Shown: piece by piece, positions 17,067 to 25,114 of the stretch
Numbering within the stretch: position 1 is the stretch's first letter
Layout: each line of letters begins with the position of its first letter
Assembly: GCF_040530035.1 (NCBI RefSeq)
Contig: NZ_JBEWCD010000001.1
Span: 2,294,001-2,358,000, forward strand
Direction of reading: 5' to 3'
From: Roseibium sp. HPY-6
GTDB taxonomy: Bacteria; Pseudomonadota; Alphaproteobacteria; Rhizobiales; Stappiaceae
DNA length: 64,000 bases
The notes under the pieces: generated by a model
Told to the model about the DNA's origin: nothing
Databases searched by the model: none
Seen by the model: only the letters and a program-made list of their open reading frames with translations
Program-made: the position numbers and the translations under genes

Positions 17067-17743
17067 GGCAATGACAGCCAGTTTCGATGCGCGGACAAGG
17101 ACCGTGCTGTTGGCGTTTTGGGGGCATTGAGCAAGGTTTGCGTCGGGGCGTCCTCGGCGATTTTCCCGTCGTCCATCACAATCAATCGATCCACCCTACG
17201 GGCTGCGAGGCCGAGGTCATGGGTTATCAGCAGCATTGCGGTTCTGCCGCCCGACAGGTGATCATCCAGCAAATCCATGGTTCGTGCGGCCACTACCGGG
17301 TCCAGAGCGGATGTCGGTTCATCAAGGACCAGAAGATCGGGTGCGCCCATCAAGGCCATCGCGATGACAAAGCGTTGTTGCATCCCGCGACTCCAGCCCC
17401 AAGGCCTTTTGCGAAGATCACCGTCCTCGATCCGAAGCGCCTTGAAAATCAATTGCTGACGCGCTGTATCGGGCGCGAGACCGAGCGCGCGCTCGGCTTC
17501 GGCCCAGTGAAATTTCAGGCTGCGCAGCGGATCAAGCGCCTCATCCGGACTTTGCGGAACATGAGCGACACTTTGGCCTCTTCGACGCAAATCATCGACC
17601 AGAGCGTTTCCAAGCGTGGACTTGCCGGAGCCGGAGGCGCCGACCAATCCAATTCTCTCGCCAGATTCGATGCTCAGGGATGTTGGATGCAGAATGGTTC
17701 GGCCTGAGCGACTGGCGCTCAGGCCACTGACTGAAAGGGTCAT
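17060..17743 (-). CDS. ABC transporter ATPase with degenerate signature motif (first subunit)
   Basis: A 227-residue ATPase, compact for the DppD/NikD group. Walker A is GASGSGKST, Walker B LLVLDEPTSALDP and the H-loop LLITHDLG. The signature loop is WSRGMQQRFVIAMAL, with arginine at the second conserved position of LSGGMQQR. ATG 17743 overlaps the binding-protein stop (ATGA); the longer frame to 17773 would intrude further into that gene. It forms a heterodimer with the following ATPase (inference from pairing). Confidence 0.92.
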   Translation of the reverse strand: MTLSVSGLSASRSGRTILHPTSLSIESGERIGLVGASGSGKSTLGNALVDDLRRRGQSVAHVPQSPDEALDPLRSLKFHWAEAERALGLAPDTARQQLIFKALRIEDGDLRKRPWGWSRGMQQRFVIAMALMGAPDLLVLDEPTSALDPVVAARTMDLLDDHLSGGRTAMLLITHDLGLAARRVDRLIVMDDGKIAEDAPTQTLLNAPKTPTARSLSAHRNWLSLPC

Positions 17744-19260
17744 TCCTCGAGCGTAGTCTCGTGCGTTACCCAATATGTCTCAGTCGGGTGCACCTTGTAT
17801 CCTTTAAGACCGGGACGGGCGACATTGACCTGGCTGACGTGGAAAACGGGTATCAGCGCGGCATCTTCAGCAATCGCCTTTTGAACGTCGTCGTAGATCG
17901 CTGCGCGCTTTTCCTCGTCGAAGGTCAAACGGCCATCTTCAAGCAGCTTGTCCAGGTCAGCGTTGGAGTAGCCACCAGCATTGGATCCAGCGCCGGTCTT
18001 CACCAAAGCTTCGGGAAACGCGCCGGGATCACCCTGCGGAGTGCTGACCCAGGCTTGCAGGAAAAGATCTGCCGTACCGGCGGCGATCGCATCGTTGCTG
18101 GCACCGTATTCGCCAACGCGCACGTTTGCAGTGATGCCAATCGCTTGCAGGAATGCCTGCGTCAGTTCTGCTGTCGGCGAAAGAGCCGCCCGCGAGGAGT
18201 AGGTAACGATGTCGATTTCCAAAGGAGACCCGTCCAGCATCCAGCGCCCGCCTTCTTTGACGGCCCCCGCCTCGGCGAGCAGTTCTTCTGCCGCAGCCGG
18301 GTCATAGGAAGGCGCGATATCGGCTGCCCACCCCAGTCCGGCCGGAAAGATCGTACCGGCCGGAATACCGCCGACACCGGCAAGAGTGGCATCAACAACA
18401 CCCTGGCGATCGATCGCCAGCGAAACGGCGCGCCGGATCAACGGGTTGGCCATCGGGCCGTCGGCCGCATTGACGGAGTAGAAATAAAGACGCGTCGTCG
18501 GTGCGGAAAAACCTTGTGCGCCTGTGCTCTGGATACGTTCGAAATCAGACTCAGGATAATTGATCACCATGTCGACTTCGCCCGCTTCAAAGGCCAGAGC
18601 AGCGGTCGCCGGATCATCAGCCGCGACAACACGGACTTCCGCCAGTCCGGGTGTACCAAGCCGGTAATTCGGGTTGGCCTCTGCACGGTAGAGCTGGCCC
18701 GGGATCGCTTCCTTGAAAACATAAGGTCCGGTGGCATTGATCGGGAACGCATCTGAAGCCGGTCCAAGCACCGCAATGCCGGGCTCAGACAAAGTCCAGG
18801 GGAATGCCGCATTTGGCGAATTCGTTTCAAAAACAATCACCCGGTCGCCATTTGCCGTCATACCCGCCAGATCCAGAAGACTGGCGATCCGTGCATTGTA
18901 ACCGCCGTGATCTTCCTGCGAGATCGGCGCGATCGCGTCGATAACGGCCTGTGCCGTGACAGGCGAACCGTCATGGAACATCACGCCTTCACGCAGGGTG
19001 ACGCGCCAGGTGGTCGGGGCTGTCTGCTCGATGGATTCCGCAACCCGAGGGTAAAGGGTCAGATCGTAGTCGATGCCCATAAGTGTTTCCGTGACACCTG
19101 TCTGGTTGGACATCCAACCGTTATAGCGTGCACGCGGATCGGGCGTTTCAGTGGTCGGTCCGCCAGAAGCGATCGTAAGACTTCCTTGTTGCGCGCTAGC
19201 GGGTAGTGCGCCGGCAAAAATCAAAGCGACGGCAAAGGCAAGCCTTGCTAAAATGGACAT
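17740..19260 (-). CDS. Nickel/peptide-type ABC substrate-binding protein (NikA/CntA-like)
   Basis: A 506-residue periplasmic binding protein of the SBP_bac_5 class. Residues 1-23 form a signal peptide ending ALPASA. Family landmarks are GWMSNQTGVTETLMGID, TWRVTLREGVMFHDGSPVTA, INATGPYVF and the central LIRRAVSLAIDRQGVV. The GVTETL segment recalls nickel/staphylopine-binding members rather than dipeptide-binding ones, but substrate cannot be settled. The longest frame reaches 19476; ATG 19260 starts the signal peptide, so I use it. First gene of a six-gene operon in which every junction overlaps. A Zur-like palindrome lies about 125 bp upstream (19382-19405). Confidence 0.9.
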   Translation of the reverse strand: MSILARLAFAVALIFAGALPASAQQGSLTIASGGPTTETPDPRARYNGWMSNQTGVTETLMGIDYDLTLYPRVAESIEQTAPTTWRVTLREGVMFHDGSPVTAQAVIDAIAPISQEDHGGYNARIASLLDLAGMTANGDRVIVFETNSPNAAFPWTLSEPGIAVLGPASDAFPINATGPYVFKEAIPGQLYRAEANPNYRLGTPGLAEVRVVAADDPATAALAFEAGEVDMVINYPESDFERIQSTGAQGFSAPTTRLYFYSVNAADGPMANPLIRRAVSLAIDRQGVVDATLAGVGGIPAGTIFPAGLGWAADIAPSYDPAAAEELLAEAGAVKEGGRWMLDGSPLEIDIVTYSSRAALSPTAELTQAFLQAIGITANVRVGEYGASNDAIAAGTADLFLQAWVSTPQGDPGAFPEALVKTGAGSNAGGYSNADLDKLLEDGRLTFDEEKRAAIYDDVQKAIAEDAALIPVFHVSQVNVARPGLKGYKVHPTETYWVTHETTLEE

Positions 19261-19381
19261 GGTCGTTTTCCCCGTATTCCGCAAACCAACAGGCTGTGTA
19301 AGGATTTTCAGACGATCGATCTCAGCCGAAATCGAGGTCGTTCGTCCATTCGGGTTAGCGTAGAAAAAAAACTTCCGCAAG

Positions 19382-19405
19382 GAATTTGTTACTTTATAAC
19401 ATTTC
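19382..19405 (-). promoter_or_regulatory. Zur-like operator upstream of the metal/peptide ABC operon
   Basis: On the minus strand the sequence reads GAAATGTTATAAAG then TAACAAATTC. The core is TGTTA-N5-TAACA (19387-19401), a perfect pair of half-sites. The left half ATGTTATA equals the alphaproteobacterial Zur box as I know it (ATGTTATA-W-TATAACAT); the right half keeps TAACA. A TATAAA that could serve as a -10 lies inside it. The match is by eye only, and another Fur-family protein is possible. Confidence 0.5.
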
Positions 19406-19435
19406 AAAACTATGCCTGTGCATACAGGTAGTTTT
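19406..19435. terminator. Large inverted repeat, probable terminator of the MerR operon
   Basis: AAAACTA-TG-CCTGT-GCAT-ACAGG-TAGTTTT: 12 paired bases interrupted by a two-base bulge, with A- and T-rich ends. It lies about 150 bp past the MerR stop codon and directly abuts the Zur-like box. It could terminate transcription coming from the MerR gene or be a second operator. Confidence 0.45.
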
Positions 19436-19587
19436 GACAAGTCAGCCGAACCGGCTAGGGCAGCCGCCGAAAGCACTTCGCAACCTGGCGACCGAAGGGC
19501 TTGATGTCTCGAGCGGAAACCTGGTGTTGCAAGCGCCCGACAGTTTGATGACCGGCAGATCGGACGCTGATTGTGTTTCCGCTAACC

Positions 19588-20025
19588 TTAGATGGGAAGG
19601 TCGAAACCGGCGCTCACACGCCTGGCAGGCGAAGCATTGAGCGTCTCGTCCTGCACATGCTTTTCGTCGTGATCTGCAAGGCCTTCCTTCAATTCGGCAA
19701 GACGTTCAACAACGGCTGAGCGACGTTGGTCGAGCTCCGCCCTCAGCCTGTCGATATGCTCAAGCTTTTCCATCAGGCGCTTGATACCGCCCCGGCAGGG
19801 TCCGGCTCCTTCATCGGAGAGGCAAGCGCTCATGGCCCGGATTTCACGTATTGAAAAACCGGTCGCAATGAAATCGCGAATGCGGGCAGCCCGGCGCAAA
19901 TCAGTCTCGCTGTAGACGCGGTAGCCGCTTGCAGTCCGGCCAATGTCCAGCAACCCGGATTTCTCATAGTGACGCAGCATGCGCTGCGTAAGTCCCAGCC
20001 TGTCGGCAGCTTCCTTGGCTTGCAT
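19588..20025 (-). CDS. MerR family transcriptional regulator
   Basis: A 145-residue regulator. The winged HTH of MerR proteins spans residues 1-70 (AADRLGLTQRMLRHYEKSGLLDIGRTASGYRVY, split here). A long dimerisation helix runs from about 80 to 125. A Cys-x8-Cys pair occurs at about residues 68-77, but before the dimerisation helix rather than after it as in CueR/ZntR, so metal sensing is not supported. It is the second gene after an SDR, and the promoter of that pair has the 19-bp spacer MerR proteins need, so it probably controls its own operon. Confidence 0.9.
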   Translation of the reverse strand: MQAKEAADRLGLTQRMLRHYEKSGLLDIGRTASGYRVYSETDLRRAARIRDFIATGFSIREIRAMSACLSDEGAGPCRGGIKRLMEKLEHIDRLRAELDQRRSAVVERLAELKEGLADHDEKHVQDETLNASPARRVSAGFDLPI

Positions 20026-20083
20026 TCCATTCCCTTTCCGCTTGGCGCTCTATGTATGTACTCTGATCGAAGGTCAAAGATCG

Positions 20084-20106
20084 CGGGCGGGGATTTAGCC
20101 CGCCCG
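20084..20106 (-). terminator. GC-rich hairpin between the SDR and MerR genes
   Basis: Perfect 8-bp stem CGGGCGGG / CCCGCCCG with a seven-base loop, 16 bp past the SDR stop and about 60 bp before the MerR start. There is no proper T-run, so it may attenuate transcription or protect the mRNA rather than fully terminate. Confidence 0.45.
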
Positions 20107-20121
20107 GCAGTACCCAGGAAG

Positions 20122-20886
20122 TCAGGTGCGTAGCGTCCAGCCGCCGTCCACGGTCAGAACCTGCCCCGTCAGCCATTCATTCTCCGGGCTGCCTAACCGC
20201 AGAACCCACGCCACGATATCCGCCGGAATCCCACGCCGTCCCAGCGGAATTTGCCTTGTTTCCTGTGCTTCAATCTGCTGCGCGACCTCGTCCGGCAATC
20301 CCATCATACCCGTCAAGGCACCGCTCTTGACCGGTCCGGGAGCAATCGCGTTCACCCGGATACCGTCGCTTGCCAACGCGACGGCCCAAGAGCGGGTCAG
20401 ATGTTCCAGCGCGGCTTTTGTGGCCGCATAATGGGCGACCATCGGTACCGCGTTTCTGGACACCGCGGATCCGACATTGACAATTGCACCTTGGCTCGCC
20501 CGCAGCGCTGCATGGCCTTCCTTTAATAACAGCGAAGGCCCGATAATGTTCACCGCTGCCATCTTCGCAATCAGGCCGGCGTCGTAGTCGGCAATCTGAA
20601 GCGGTTGACCAGCGCCTGCATTGTTGACGATCAGGTCGAGCCGCCCCCACCTGTCCGTCGCCGATTCGATGATCCGTTTGGCGCTTGCCGGTTCGCAGCT
20701 GTCGGCCTTGAGCGTCTCAATCGACCCATGGCTGTCGGACATATCTGCGAGTCGTGCCTCGTTGCGCCCGGTGACAAGCACTTTGGCCCCATTGCTTGCC
20801 AGAGCGAGTGCGAGGGCCCTGCCAATGCCAGAGCTGCCTCCGGTAATGATCGCGACTTTGTCCTGCCAGTTGTTTGTTCGTGTCAT
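20122..20886 (-). CDS. Short-chain dehydrogenase/reductase (MerR-linked)
   Basis: A classical SDR of about 254 residues. The cofactor-binding motif is ITGGSSGIGRA, followed by NNAGAG. The catalytic Tyr and Lys lie in HYAATKAALEHL, with Ser upstream in NVGSAVS. The C-terminus ends with GQVLTVDGG, as usual. Substrate unknown. I use ATG 20886 because it places the glycine motif at the normal distance; ATG 20910 is possible. The gene is followed by the MerR regulator and preceded by a MerR-type promoter. Confidence 0.9.
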   Translation of the reverse strand: MTRTNNWQDKVAIITGGSSGIGRALALALASNGAKVLVTGRNEARLADMSDSHGSIETLKADSCEPASAKRIIESATDRWGRLDLIVNNAGAGQPLQIADYDAGLIAKMAAVNIIGPSLLLKEGHAALRASQGAIVNVGSAVSRNAVPMVAHYAATKAALEHLTRSWAVALASDGIRVNAIAPGPVKSGALTGMMGLPDEVAQQIEAQETRQIPLGRRGIPADIVAWVLRLGSPENEWLTGQVLTVDGGWTLRT

Positions 20887-20936
20887 TGCGCTTCTAATCC
20901 TGTTTGCCATTGCTGCAATTTTGGTGTGCGCAAAGG

Positions 20937-20967
20937 CTTATCGGATTGACACTAGTGTCAGGGTCAA
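20937..20967 (-). promoter_or_regulatory. MerR-type promoter with a 19-bp spacer and internal palindrome
   Basis: On the minus strand: -35 TTGACC (20962-20967), a 19-bp spacer, then -10 GATAAG (20937-20942). The spacer contains the perfect 14-bp palindrome TGACACTAGTGTCA (20947-20960). An overlong spacer with a dyad is the hallmark of promoters activated by MerR proteins. It drives the SDR and MerR genes. The remaining bases up to 21256 hold no gene or structure I can support. Confidence 0.72.
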
Positions 20968-21256
20968 GTCGCTGTTTCGCCGGAAAGTAACAGTATCTTG
21001 TACACTTGCGCCGCAAATCCGTGCGGAAGGCGGGCCTAGACTCCAGCAAAGCGTTAGACAGCCGGCATTTCAAGACCGAACGGGTTCAGGAACTCAAGGT
21101 GCTTGCGGATAAGTATCCGGGCCGCCGCGCACTCCTGCTCTAAGGCTGGGAAAAGGCAACACGTAGACGCTAGAAGACATAACGAATCGTGTGTGGTTCC
21201 GACTTGAATTTTCTCATCGGAAGCGTGGATTGAGAGGCCTGACAATGCGCACCCGA

Positions 21257-22048
21257 TCAGTCGTCTTCAGGCACCGCAACAGTATAGTTCAGCGCCATCC
21301 TTCCGCCGTCGGCGAATATTGTCTGGCCGGTCACGTAGCCGGCGTCATCCGATGCAAGGAACGCGGCGACGCCCGCCACTTCGGACGGCTCGCCGATGCG
21401 CAGCAAAGGCGTGCGGGACATGAGCCGCTGCTTTGCTTCAGGATCGTTGTTCACCGAGGAAAGAAGATCGGTCATGATCGATCCCGGTCCGACGGCATTC
21501 ACACGGATGCCGTGAGGAGCAAGCGCAAGCGCTGTTGTTTTGGTCAGCTGTGACAGACCACCTTTGGACACGCAATAGGGGATCTGGTTGGGGATGGCGA
21601 GCACGGAGTTGACCGACGTCATATTGATAATGCAGCCAGGGTCTCCGCCGCCTTCGACCTTCTCCACCATATGACGGGCAACAGCCTGCGAGCACAGGAA
21701 TGCGCCCTTCAGATTGACCGACAGGATCCTGTCGAAGTCGTCTGCTTCCAGCTCGAGAAACTCAGCGCCGACCACAATACCGGCATTGTTGACCAGAACA
21801 TCAATGTCACCATACGCATTGAGCGTTTCGGCAACCATGTTGCGCACGTCCAGACGCTCTGCCACGTTGCAGTGTATGTACATGACCTCGCCGAGGCTGC
21901 CGAGATCCTCGACCGCTTCTTCCCCGGCTGCGTCATCGATATCCGCGACGACGACCTTGGCCCCATCGCTCAAGAAGCGTTTGGCGACGGCAAAGCCAAT
22001 ACCCTTGGCTCCGCCTGTGACGATCGCAACCTTATTCTCCAACGACAC
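21257..22048 (-). CDS. Short-chain dehydrogenase/reductase
   Basis: A 263-residue classical SDR. The cofactor motif is VTGGAKGIGFAVA, followed by ADIDD (acidic residue after strand 2, suggesting NAD preference) and NNAGIV. The active site is in NMTSVNSV and YCVSKGGLSQL. The end carries TGQTIFADGG. The longest frame reaches 22093, but GTG 22048 has GAGG six bases upstream and gives the family-typical start MSLENKVAIVTGG. Specific substrate unknown. It lies downstream of prpE on the same strand, 135 bp away, and may or may not be co-transcribed. Confidence 0.9.
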   Translation of the reverse strand: MSLENKVAIVTGGAKGIGFAVAKRFLSDGAKVVVADIDDAAGEEAVEDLGSLGEVMYIHCNVAERLDVRNMVAETLNAYGDIDVLVNNAGIVVGAEFLELEADDFDRILSVNLKGAFLCSQAVARHMVEKVEGGGDPGCIINMTSVNSVLAIPNQIPYCVSKGGLSQLTKTTALALAPHGIRVNAVGPGSIMTDLLSSVNNDPEAKQRLMSRTPLLRIGEPSEVAGVAAFLASDDAGYVTGQTIFADGGRMALNYTVAVPEDD

Positions 22049-22183
22049 GAAAAACCTCACGGTTGACACATTACAATCCGCGTCGATTGTCACGCGGGCC
22101 GCTAGACGGCGGCCCGACCTTAAGCGTCAATAACGGCGGTGTCGATGGCTGATCCCGGCCTCCAGTTACGGAAGCCCTGACGC

Positions 22184-24091
22184 CTAAGCGGAAATCCCGT
22201 GCGATTTCAGTGCGTCGGTGATTTCATCCAAGATCGCCGGGTCATCGATGGTCGCTGGCATCTTGTAACTCTCGCCATCGGCAATCTGACGCATTGTGCC
22301 GCGCAGGATCTTGCCGGAGCGGGTTTTCGGCAAGCGGTCGACCGTGATCGCTATCTTGAAAGCGGCAACAGGACCGATTTTCTCCCGCACCAGCTTCACC
22401 AGTTCCTTTTCGATCTCGTCATGCGCCCTCTCGACACCGGACTTAAGGACCACAAAACCGCACGGCAGCTGTCCCTTGAGCTTGTCCGCAATGCCGATGA
22501 CCGCGCATTCCGCGACGTCCTGATGCGCTGCCAGAACCTCTTCCATGCCACCGGTTGAGAGCCTGTGACCGGCCACATTGATGATATCGTCCGTTCTGGC
22601 CATGATCGACAGATAGCCATCGTCATCGATGATCCCGGCATCGGATGTCTTGTAGTAGCCGGGAAACTCGGCGAGATAGGCATCGAAGAAGCGCTGGTCG
22701 GCGTTCCACAACGTCGGCAGGACACTTGGCGGCAACGGCAGTTTCACCACAATGTTGCCAAGCGTATTGGCGCCGAGCGGATGACCGGCGTCATCCAGAA
22801 CCTGGACGTCGTAACCCGGCATGGGCACTGTTGGAGAACCGGGTTTGACCGGCAATTGTCCAAGTCCGAGCGGATTGCCGACGATGCACCAGCCCGTTTC
22901 CGTTTGCCACCAATGGTCGATAACCGGTACTTGCAGCTGTTCGATCGCCCAGTTGACCGTTTCCGGGTCGGCCCGCTCTCCCGCCAGAAACAGGGACCGG
23001 TATTGGGAGAGGTCGTATTTCTTGATCAGCTCCCCCTCCGGATCTTCCTTGCGAATGGCCCGAAAGGCAGTCGGAGCAGTGAACAGCGACACGACATTGT
23101 GTTCGGAAATCACGCGCCAGAAAACGCCGGCATCCGGTGTTCCGACAGGTTTTCCCTCGAACAGCACCGTCGTGCAACCATGCAGGAGCGGTGCGTAGCA
23201 GATATAGGAGTGCCCCACCACCCAGCCGACATCGGACGCGGCCCAGAAGACTTCGCCCGGCTGAACGTCATAGAGATTGCTCATGGACCATTTGAGCGCC
23301 ACCATGTGTCCGCCATTGTCTCGAATGACGCCCTTTGGCTGCCCGGTTGTGCCCGATGTGTAGAGGATATAAAGCGGGTCTGTTGCCTTGACCGCAACAG
23401 GCTCGATGGTTCGCCCGGCTGCAATCGCATCGCCTACCAGGCTGCCAAGATCATGATCCCGCCCATCGACCATCTCCGCGGCCAGTTCCTCGCGCTGAAA
23501 CACAAAACAGGCTTCAGGCTTATGGTCGGAGAGTTCTATCGCCTTGTCGACAAGCGGCTTGTAGGCAATGACACGGCCCGGCTCGATGCCGCAGGAGGCT
23601 GCGATGATCGCCTTGGGGGTGGCATCGTCGATCCGCGTCGCCAGTTCGTTTGCAGCAAATCCGCCGAACACCACGGAGTGTATGACGCCGAGGCGCGCGC
23701 AGGCGAGCATTGCCATCACCGCCTGGGGAATCATTGGCATATAGATGATCGCACGATCGCCTTTCGTGAGCCCCTTGTCGCTGAGGACCGCAGCAAACGC
23801 CTCTACTTCTTCAAGAAGCTCGGCGTAGGTGTAAGTCGCGCTTTTTCCGGTAATCGGGCTGTCGTATATGAGTGCCGGTTGTCCGGGGCGTCCGCGTTCC
23901 ACGTGCCGGTCGAGACAATTGTAACAGGTGTTGCACTCCCAATCCGGATACCAGCGACCGTATTGGCCCTGGTCGGGATCGAACACCTTCTCGCTTTTTG
24001 AGATCCAGTCGATTTCCGCCGCTGCCGATTTCCAGAAACCCAGCGGATCCTCTTTCCAGCCCTGATAGACCTCTTGATACCGGCTCGCCAT
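22184..24091 (-). CDS. prpE: Propionyl-CoA synthetase
   Basis: A 635-residue AMP-forming acyl-CoA synthetase close in length and motifs to PrpE. The N-terminal ACAS domain contains FWKSAAAEIDW and NTCYNCLDRHV. The adenylation core has LYILYTSGTTGQPKG, DHWWQTETGW and YYKTSDAGIIDDDGY. The C-terminal catalytic lysine is in LPKTRSGKILRG. It converts propionate, CoA and ATP into propionyl-CoA, AMP and pyrophosphate. An acetyl-CoA synthetase is the main alternative, but the NTCYNCLDRH and GVIRDNGGH stretches are PrpE-like. GGAGG precedes the ATG. No methylcitrate genes are nearby. Confidence 0.92.
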   Translation of the reverse strand: MASRYQEVYQGWKEDPLGFWKSAAAEIDWISKSEKVFDPDQGQYGRWYPDWECNTCYNCLDRHVERGRPGQPALIYDSPITGKSATYTYAELLEEVEAFAAVLSDKGLTKGDRAIIYMPMIPQAVMAMLACARLGVIHSVVFGGFAANELATRIDDATPKAIIAASCGIEPGRVIAYKPLVDKAIELSDHKPEACFVFQREELAAEMVDGRDHDLGSLVGDAIAAGRTIEPVAVKATDPLYILYTSGTTGQPKGVIRDNGGHMVALKWSMSNLYDVQPGEVFWAASDVGWVVGHSYICYAPLLHGCTTVLFEGKPVGTPDAGVFWRVISEHNVVSLFTAPTAFRAIRKEDPEGELIKKYDLSQYRSLFLAGERADPETVNWAIEQLQVPVIDHWWQTETGWCIVGNPLGLGQLPVKPGSPTVPMPGYDVQVLDDAGHPLGANTLGNIVVKLPLPPSVLPTLWNADQRFFDAYLAEFPGYYKTSDAGIIDDDGYLSIMARTDDIINVAGHRLSTGGMEEVLAAHQDVAECAVIGIADKLKGQLPCGFVVLKSGVERAHDEIEKELVKLVREKIGPVAAFKIAITVDRLPKTRSGKILRGTMRQIADGESYKMPATIDDPAILDEITDALKSHGISA

Positions 24092-24262
24092 CTCATAATC
24101 CTCCCAAAAGCCGCCTCGGCATTTTGGTGACAGAGTGCTGTAAGGGAAGCAGGAAATGCAAGTGTCGAAGTGTAGGCAATTAGACGGTCGGGGCTTTACG
24201 TAAGCACTTTGGTATGCTTGTTTCCGCGTCCAACGGCTCTACCCAAACGACTCCCGCCACAT

Positions 24263-25027
24263 ATGATCCCGATCGTCGATTTCTGGTTTTACGCTGCTGC
24301 AATACCGGCGGTCATCCTCGTTGGCCTGTCCAAGGGTGGCTTCGGCGGCACGCTGGCCATGCTGGCGGTACCGATCCTGACCCTGGTGATTTCCCCTATT
24401 CAGGCGGCCGGGATCATGTTGCCGATCCTCTTATTGATGGATGTCGTTGCGCTGTTTGCCTATCGGGGCCGCGCGGACTGGACCTGTCTCGCGATCATGT
24501 TGCCGGCCGCCGTCGTAGGCATCATCGTCGGCTGGGCAGCGGCGGCTTATGTCAACGACAATTTCATCACACTCCTGGTAGGCGTGACCTCGCTTGCCTT
24601 CGTTGCGGACTATGTTTTCAAACGGCGCAAGCAGAAAACGGCAAGCGGGCACAAGCCGTTCTGGGGCTTCTTCTGGGGCGGCATCGCAGGGTTCACCAGC
24701 TTCATCAGTCACACCGGCGGGCCGCCCTACCAGATGTACACGGTTCCGCTCAGAATGCCGAAGCTGCTGTTCGCTGGTACAGCCGTTATCTTCTTTGCGA
24801 CCGTCAATGCCATCAAGGTTGTGCCCTATTTCTTTCTCGGTCAGTTCGACACGACGAATCTCGCAACGTCGTTCGTTCTGATGCCCTTGGCCCTGGTCGC
24901 GACCCTCGCGGGCGTTCGCCTGATCAGGATCATCAATGCCGACACGTTCTACAAACTCATCTACGTGTTCATGGGTCTGATTGGTGCGAAGTTGACCTAT
25001 GACGGTCTAACGAACCTGCTCGCCTAG
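24263..25027 (+). CDS. TauE/SafE family membrane permease
   Basis: A 254-residue membrane protein with about eight hydrophobic segments. It starts with a short hydrophobic segment and VGLSKGGFGGTLAMLAVP, a typical TauE/SafE first repeat. The second repeat carries GFTSFISHTGGPPYQMY, with the family HxGGPP motif. Members transport sulfite, sulfonates or other organic anions. ATG 24263 is chosen since residues before it are hydrophilic and unrelated; no clear Shine-Dalgarno sequence is visible. It is divergent from prpE. Confidence 0.88.
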   Translation: MIPIVDFWFYAAAIPAVILVGLSKGGFGGTLAMLAVPILTLVISPIQAAGIMLPILLLMDVVALFAYRGRADWTCLAIMLPAAVVGIIVGWAAAAYVNDNFITLLVGVTSLAFVADYVFKRRKQKTASGHKPFWGFFWGGIAGFTSFISHTGGPPYQMYTVPLRMPKLLFAGTAVIFFATVNAIKVVPYFFLGQFDTTNLATSFVLMPLALVATLAGVRLIRIINADTFYKLIYVFMGLIGAKLTYDGLTNLLA

Positions 25028-25114
25028 CCTGCATCGATGTCACATGGGAGATTGCGCGGCACGGCGTTTCCGGATTTGATATCCAAAACAGACCGATACC
25101 GTGGGAGGAAGGCA

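Noticed and set aside
19858..20025. Metal-sensing MerR protein (CueR/ZntR type)
   Set aside because: The Cys-x8-Cys pair lies before the dimerisation helix, not in the C-terminal metal loop.
22565..24001. 478-codon open frame antisense to prpE
   Set aside because: A shadow of a GC-rich gene; the prpE motifs are unambiguous on the minus strand.
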